Part shown: piece by piece, positions 60,427 through 64,000 of the stretch
Layout: each line of letters opens with the position of its first letter
Numbering within the stretch: the first letter of the stretch is position 1
From: G963704535 sp963704535
GTDB taxonomy: Bacteria; Chloroflexota; Chloroflexia; Chloroflexales; Roseiflexaceae
NCBI GenBank assembly: GCA_963704535.1
Contig: OY969916.1
Location: forward strand, 2,604,001 to 2,668,000
Direction of reading: 5' to 3'
Length of the DNA: 64,000 nt
Made by a program: the position numbers and the translations under genes
Notes under the pieces: generated by a model
What the model was told of the DNA's origin: nothing
The model's database searches: none
Seen by the model: only the letters and a program-made list of their open reading frames with translations

Positions 60427-60759
60427 CTATTGCGTCAACTCGGCACCCAGCATCCGCTTCGCCTCGTCAGGGCCGGTGATCCGCAGCCAGATCGGCCCGC
60501 GCCCCGGCGTCACCTCGATCGCGAAGCGAAAGAAGGGGCAGCACAGCCGCTCGTTCGCGACGAACTGGACCACCTGCGGGTAGAGTTCGGCCGCAAAGCG
60601 AAACGCATAGCCCTCCGGCAGCTCCTGAGTCTCCTGGGCCAACTCGTGGACCAGGCGCCTGCCCAGGACCTGGTGCGCCTCGCGCTGATCGGCGTCGATC
60701 GCGGTCAGGTCGCAGGCCAGCACAGGTGTATGCACTTCCTGCTCGTCAATTGCACTCAT
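60427..60759 (-). CDS. Small mer-operon-type protein of unknown function
   Basis: 110 residues, with the start at 60759 (MSAIDEQEVHTPVLACDLTA) after GGAGGTGCG. Middle FAAELYPQVVQFVANERLCC and FFRFAIEVTPGRGPIWLRIT with GPDEAKRMLGAE. The vicinal Cys-Cys in ERLCCPFFRFA is a strong candidate metal-binding site, and the sequence matches a small hypothetical protein family that I associate with mercury-resistance operons. It lies immediately downstream of a promoter with a 19-bp spacer, the hallmark of MerR regulation. No merA, merT or merR gene is in the window, so a metal-response role is inferred. Confidence 0.7.
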   Translation of the reverse strand: MSAIDEQEVHTPVLACDLTAIDADQREAHQVLGRRLVHELAQETQELPEGYAFRFAAELYPQVVQFVANERLCCPFFRFAIEVTPGRGPIWLRITGPDEAKRMLGAELTQ

Positions 60760-60810
60760 CGTCGCACCTCCGCAGTCTCGGGACATCACGCTTGCATCCC
60801 GCTGCCGGAG

Positions 60811-60841
60811 AGTGTATCATTTAAAGTACACTTTAAGTCAA
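60811..60841 (-). promoter_or_regulatory. MerR-family-type promoter/operator with 19-bp spacer
   Basis: On the minus strand the sequence is TTGACT (-35, 60836-60841), a 19-bp spacer containing the palindrome TTAAAGTGTACTTTAA, then TACACT (-10, 60811-60816). A 19-bp rather than 17-bp spacer with an internal palindrome is the diagnostic layout of promoters twisted by MerR-family activators. It drives the 60427-60759 and 60177-60410 genes. The regulator gene itself is not present nearby. Confidence 0.8.
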
Positions 60842-60871
60842 GGGGCAATCTGGCGGCAGCAAGGCCATCTT

Positions 60872-61267
60872 TCAACTACCCCACGCATTTACCTTGATCG
60901 GCTGGAGCGTCACGACGACACGCGTCTCACCCGGACGATCGCGGGTGCTGAGATCGGCGCCACCGTACTTGGCACCCAGTTTCTTGGCAAACGCATAATC
61001 CAAATCCGGCGTGATCTCCGCGCGCGCTCGGACTTCCAGTGTCCGGTACGGATTCGCCGTGTCGAGGATAAAGAGCGTGCATTCCGAGTGCGCCTGGAGA
61101 TTTTTCGTCTTCTGGCGCGCGGTATTGAGCGACAGCTTAAGCAAACCGTCGTCATCGAACAAAAACCACAGCGCCGTGACTTGCGGATACCCGTCTTGCC
61201 CAATCGTGGCCAGCGTGGCAACATCGACTTTGAGAAGATCCTGGTGCAATTCAGGAAACGTTGTCAT
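60872..61267 (-). CDS. PPOX/F420-type flavin-binding split-barrel protein
   Basis: 131 residues, with the start at 61267 (MTTFPELHQDLLKVDVATLA) after TAGGAG. Characteristic of the pyridoxamine-phosphate-oxidase-like family (F420-dependent class in this phylum): VDVATLATIGQDGYPQVTAL, FLFDDDGLLKLSLNTARQKT with KNLQAHSECTLFILD, and LEVRARAEITPDLDYAFAKK. The chain is short, consistent with stand-alone F420H2-dependent enzymes. Divergent from the FHA-CHAT gene, separated by a dispersed repeat. Substrate not known. Confidence 0.88.
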   Translation of the reverse strand: MTTFPELHQDLLKVDVATLATIGQDGYPQVTALWFLFDDDGLLKLSLNTARQKTKNLQAHSECTLFILDTANPYRTLEVRARAEITPDLDYAFAKKLGAKYGGADLSTRDRPGETRVVVTLQPIKVNAWGS

Positions 61268-61348
61268 ACATGTACTCCTACTCGTCCTCGGGCCAAAAGC
61301 TATACGGTTGCGCGCCATCGCAAGGCCATTGTACCACATGGCCTCGCT

Positions 61349-61403
61349 GAGGCTGTCTGAAAGGGGAATTTGAGGGGTAGCCCCTCAAGAACCCCTCATC
61401 ACT
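61349..61403 (+). repeat. Dispersed repeat (truncated copy)
   Basis: GAGGCTGTCTGAAAGGGGAA, TTTGAGGGGTAGCCCCTCAA, GAACCCCTCATC: a copy of the CTGTTTGAAAAGGG family lacking its right end. It lies between the divergent PPOX and FHA-CHAT genes. Confidence 0.65.
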
Positions 61404-61478
61404 CGCCTATTCAGGTGATATTCGCTCCTTCCAACAACTTATATACTGCTATAAAATGAAGTAGCAAGGAGGTCGGTT

Positions 61479-63347
61479 ATGTCCTTACGCCTGGTATGTC
61501 TGCGGGGTTCGCTGGCCGGCAAGGTCTTTCCGCTCGGTGACGAGCCGCTATCATTCGGCCGCGACGCCACCAACACGATCAACATTGCCAGCAAGCTGGC
61601 ATCGCGCCGGCACGCCGAAGTACGGCGCGATGCCACTGGCTATTATATCCTCTACGATCAGGAGAGCCAGAATGGTACCTTTGTCAACAGCGCCCGCATC
61701 GGCACCCATTTGTTGCAGCCCGGCGACGAGATAGTCATTGGGCAGGAAGCCTTTCGAGTTGAGAGCCTAGTTGACAAATCCACGATCCCCACAACCCCAT
61801 ATCTGGTATGTCTGCGGGGTTCGCTGGTCGGCAAAGTGTTTCCGCTCGGTGACGAGCCGCTATCATTCGGCCGCGACGCCGCGAACACGGTCAACATTGC
61901 CAGCAAGCTGGCATCGCGCCGGCACGCCGAAGTGCGGCGCGATGCCACTGGCTATATCCTCTACGATCAGGAGAGCCAGAATGGTACCTTTGTCAACAGC
62001 GCCCGCATCGGCACCCATTTGTTGCAGCCTGGCGACGAGATAGTCATTGGGAACGAAGTCTTTGAGTTCAAGGTTCTGACGCTTGAGAGTGATAGTACTC
62101 AGATTCTTCCGCCAGCTGATCTGGCCGCATCAAATAGCACAAAGAACCAGGCTAGAGACTCGTTCGCGCCGCTCCGGTCCCCGACGTGGGAACCTATGCA
62201 AGTGACGCTTGAGTTCAACGTCAAAAAGTCCAAAGTATCGATCGTTTGGCATTGCCCTTTTATGGGTGAGCGAGTAACCGCCTTTACGCCACCCTACACC
62301 CCGGACACGCTACCGTTAGTGATTCGCGTGCTGGACGCCGTACAGTATTTGGGCTCTTCCGAGGAAGGCTACCAGTTTACAACGAATGAACAAGCGACAT
62401 TAACAAGCTTGGGGCTATGGAAAAGCAAACGAGTAGCACACGACGCATATAAGATCGTGGGCCAGACGTTACACTCAGCGCTTGGACCTGATGGTCAGAA
62501 TACCCTGGATACGATGCGAAACTACGGCATCGATCAGCGGCGATCGATCAGTTATATACTGCGCTTTCCCCAGAATGCTATGAGTCTCGCAATGTTACCG
62601 TGGGAACTCCTAGCAGATCACCACCGGCCACTATTGGTTGGCCGGCACTCGGCAGTCAACTCGTGCGAGCGCTACCTGAACCTACCCTACGCCATTCCTT
62701 CACCCCTCAACGCGAACCGAAAGTTGCATCTGCTCGCACTCTCGCCGGCCTATGGTATCCCCGATGCAGCGCGTCAGGAGGAGCGCGAAGTACGATTGAA
62801 GACGTGGAACAAGCTGAAGGAGGCGCAGCAGCTTACATTCGATGAGATCACGCCGCTCACCAGGCGCGCACTGAGCGACTACCTACGCACCGCACAACAC
62901 CGGCCAGACATTATTCATTACTTTGGTCATGGCACCTACCGTGATGGAGAGGGGTACTTGCTCTTCGATGATGGCAATGGCGACAAATCGATGGTCAGCG
63001 CCACGCAACTGGCGGCGCAACTCGGAGACGTACGCTTAGTCATGCTCCACGCATGCCAATCGGCTATGATCGATCAAAGGGATGGACTGCTTACCGGCCT
63101 GGCACCAGCCTTAAGCCTGGTGGCCGGTGCAGTGGTCGGCATGCAACTCGCCGTGCGAACGGCTGCGGCAACCCGATTTGTCGAGGTGTTTTACAACTCA
63201 CTCCTAGCAAAACGTCGTTCGCTTCAGGAGGCGGTCGCGGAGGGGCGCCAGACGCTCTTCTTCGAAGAACCGGACAGTGCCAGTTGGTTCGTGCCGACAC
63301 TCTACATCCGTTCCCGTGAGCAGCGCCCAATCTATCTCATACAGTGA
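61479..63347 (+). CDS. FHA-FHA-CHAT protein (tandem phosphopeptide-binding domains fused to a caspase-like peptidase)
   Basis: 622 residues. Two FHA domains (about 1-90 and 109-195) with GRDATNTINIASKLASRRHA-type GR...SRRHA signature and NGTF (SQNGTFVNSA) are nearly identical (see findings). After a 60-residue linker comes a CHAT (caspase-HetF) peptidase domain (about 290-620): SYILRFPQNAMSLAMLPWEL, RPDIIHYFGHGTYRDGEGYL with His484 and RLVMLHACQSAMIDQRDGLL with Cys526 as the catalytic dyad, ending FYNSLLAKRRSLQEAVAEGR. CHAT peptidases commonly act as proteolytic effectors in conflict or signalling systems. The FHA pair suggests recruitment to phosphothreonine proteins. The start at 61479 follows AAGGAGG. 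A convergent WD40 gene lies downstream. Confidence 0.9.
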   Translation: MSLRLVCLRGSLAGKVFPLGDEPLSFGRDATNTINIASKLASRRHAEVRRDATGYYILYDQESQNGTFVNSARIGTHLLQPGDEIVIGQEAFRVESLVDKSTIPTTPYLVCLRGSLVGKVFPLGDEPLSFGRDAANTVNIASKLASRRHAEVRRDATGYILYDQESQNGTFVNSARIGTHLLQPGDEIVIGNEVFEFKVLTLESDSTQILPPADLAASNSTKNQARDSFAPLRSPTWEPMQVTLEFNVKKSKVSIVWHCPFMGERVTAFTPPYTPDTLPLVIRVLDAVQYLGSSEEGYQFTTNEQATLTSLGLWKSKRVAHDAYKIVGQTLHSALGPDGQNTLDTMRNYGIDQRRSISYILRFPQNAMSLAMLPWELLADHHRPLLVGRHSAVNSCERYLNLPYAIPSPLNANRKLHLLALSPAYGIPDAARQEEREVRLKTWNKLKEAQQLTFDEITPLTRRALSDYLRTAQHRPDIIHYFGHGTYRDGEGYLLFDDGNGDKSMVSATQLAAQLGDVRLVMLHACQSAMIDQRDGLLTGLAPALSLVAGAVVGMQLAVRTAAATRFVEVFYNSLLAKRRSLQEAVAEGRQTLFFEEPDSASWFVPTLYIRSREQRPIYLIQ

Positions 63348-63402
63348 GGGGCCGTGAACCCGCAAGTCGGCTGCCGTGATTGGCGGTCGACGTCTACCCA
63401 TC

Positions 63403-63458
63403 ATCGATAGGCCCGCGCGGCTTGGGTGCTCTAACCCAAGCCGCACGGGCCTATCGAT
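63403..63458. terminator. Bidirectional terminator-like hairpin between FHA-CHAT and WD40 genes
   Basis: ATCGATAGGCCCGCGCGGCT then TGGGT, loop GCTCTA, and the matching right arm to 63458; 24 of 25 pairs are complementary. It lies between convergent stops (63347 and 63506). There is no strong T-tract on either side, so it may act as a stabilising hairpin rather than a classic terminator. Confidence 0.7.
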
Positions 63459-63505
63459 CTACCAAAGGCGCACTGCTCAAGGCGAACGATCGCCGAGCAG
63501 AACGC

Positions 63506-64000
63506 TTAACTCCACTCCCATAGCCGCACGGTGCCATCGCATGATCCTGATGCCAGGGTTCGACCATCGGGCGCAAAAGCCACACTGTTGACGACGTCGG
63601 TATGCCCTTCTAATTTGCAGAGGCGCGTTCCATCGCACACTCGCCATAGCTCTATGACCTTATCCCAAATTGAGGCCAAGATCTGGCTATCTGGCGCAAA
63701 GACGCAGCGCTGTGCGCGGGTACCCAGGGTACGGTACTGTTCTGGGCCCTCCTGTTCACCGATCCGCCATAGCTGGATCTGCTCATCCGAGGTGATCGCC
63801 AATGTGCGTTGATCCGCCGCAAGCGCCACGCCATTCGCGTCCAGATCGATACTCACCTGGCAGAGTTGCTTCTCATCGCGCACCCGCCAGACCTGAACCC
63901 CATGGTCAAACACCGTCGCCACCCGCCCACCATCTGGCGCGAGCACCACATCATACGCGCCGACGGTACACTGTTTCAAGGTATTCAGAAGCGTGCCATC
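63506..64000 (-). CDS. WD40-repeat protein (C-terminal part; 5' end outside window)
   Basis: Open on the minus strand from the window edge to the stop at 63506 (165 codons visible, frame continuing DGTLLNTL beyond 63979). Three or more WD40 blades are visible: VVLAPDGGRVATVFDHGVQV, RCVFAPDSQILASIWDKVIE and the canonical GHTDVVNSVAFAPDGRTLAS, GSCDGTVRLWEWS end. GH...WD-type dipeptides (LWR) mark the blade ends. Chloroflexota proteins like this often have an N-terminal NTPase, kinase, TIR or CHAT effector domain outside the visible part. It is convergent with FHA-CHAT. Confidence 0.87.
   Translation of the reverse strand, partial: DGTLLNTLKQCTVGAYDVVLAPDGGRVATVFDHGVQVWRVRDEKQLCQVSIDLDANGVALAADQRTLAITSDEQIQLWRIGEQEGPEQYRTLGTRAQRCVFAPDSQILASIWDKVIELWRVCDGTRLCKLEGHTDVVNSVAFAPDGRTLASGSCDGTVRLWEWS

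Overview
The window looks like a chromosomal segment of a GC-rich filamentous Chloroflexota bacterium (class Chloroflexia, Roseiflexus/Kouleothrix-like). This is inferred from gene content: NB-ARC/TPR/LuxR regulators, F420- and deazaflavin-type enzymes, Pro/Thr-linker lipoproteins, a type I-D CRISPR-Cas locus and CHAT/WD40 proteins. No rRNA or tRNA gene was recognised, so the placement is not firm.

Layout. 1-4301 (minus): a LacI-type regulator, a peptide-type solute-binding lipoprotein and the start of an OppB/DppB-like permease. 4911-19750: sugar and uronate catabolism, with two small oxidoreductase-type genes, UxaC, a MocR regulator diverging from an AhpD-like gene, GH105, GH28 polygalacturonase, an IolB/KduI-type isomerase, KduD, a UxaE-type epimerase and a 2-hydroxyacid dehydrogenase. 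Together GH28, GH105, IolB/KduI, KduD, UxaE and UxaC outline pectin/galacturonate use. 19891-23068: a tightly coupled three-gene operon of SIR2 plus effector-associated domain, a GNAT-like protein, and an HhH-GPD glycosylase fused to an unrecognised domain. This is the best candidate here for an undescribed conflict system. 23446-29940: a membrane protein, a C39-like peptidase, an aromatic amino acid decarboxylase, GNAT, an LLM oxidoreductase and an RraA-like protein.

30251-50323 is a complete type I-D CRISPR-Cas locus, all on the minus strand: WYL regulator, cas10d (csc3), csc2, csc1, cas3, cas6, cas4, cas1, cas2, leader, then an array of 103 repeats. An IS4-family element sits inside the array, a 97-bp palindromic repeat lies in frame inside cas3, and cas3 and cas6 each carry an apparent +1 frameshift. 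An IS5-family element abuts the WYL regulator start. 51927-64000 carries an aldo/keto reductase, a frameshifted NB-ARC/TPR/LuxR regulator, an HD hydrolase, a DDN-type protein, a secreted propeller (frameshifted near its end), a cupredoxin, a two-gene unit behind a MerR-type promoter, a PPOX-fold protein, an FHA-FHA-CHAT protein, and the end of a WD40 protein.

The intergenic DNA is unusually structured. At least four dispersed families recur: (i) inverted arrays of tandem heptamers whose sequence differs from site to site while the 7-nt period and inverted layout are kept; (ii) a 97-bp element with CTGTTTGAAAAGGG ends; (iii) a palindromic element with a 46-nt hairpin that covaries between copies; (iv) a REP-like element with GGGCGTATTGCATACGCCC. 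Four genes carry apparent single-base insertions, which may be real decay or sequence error.
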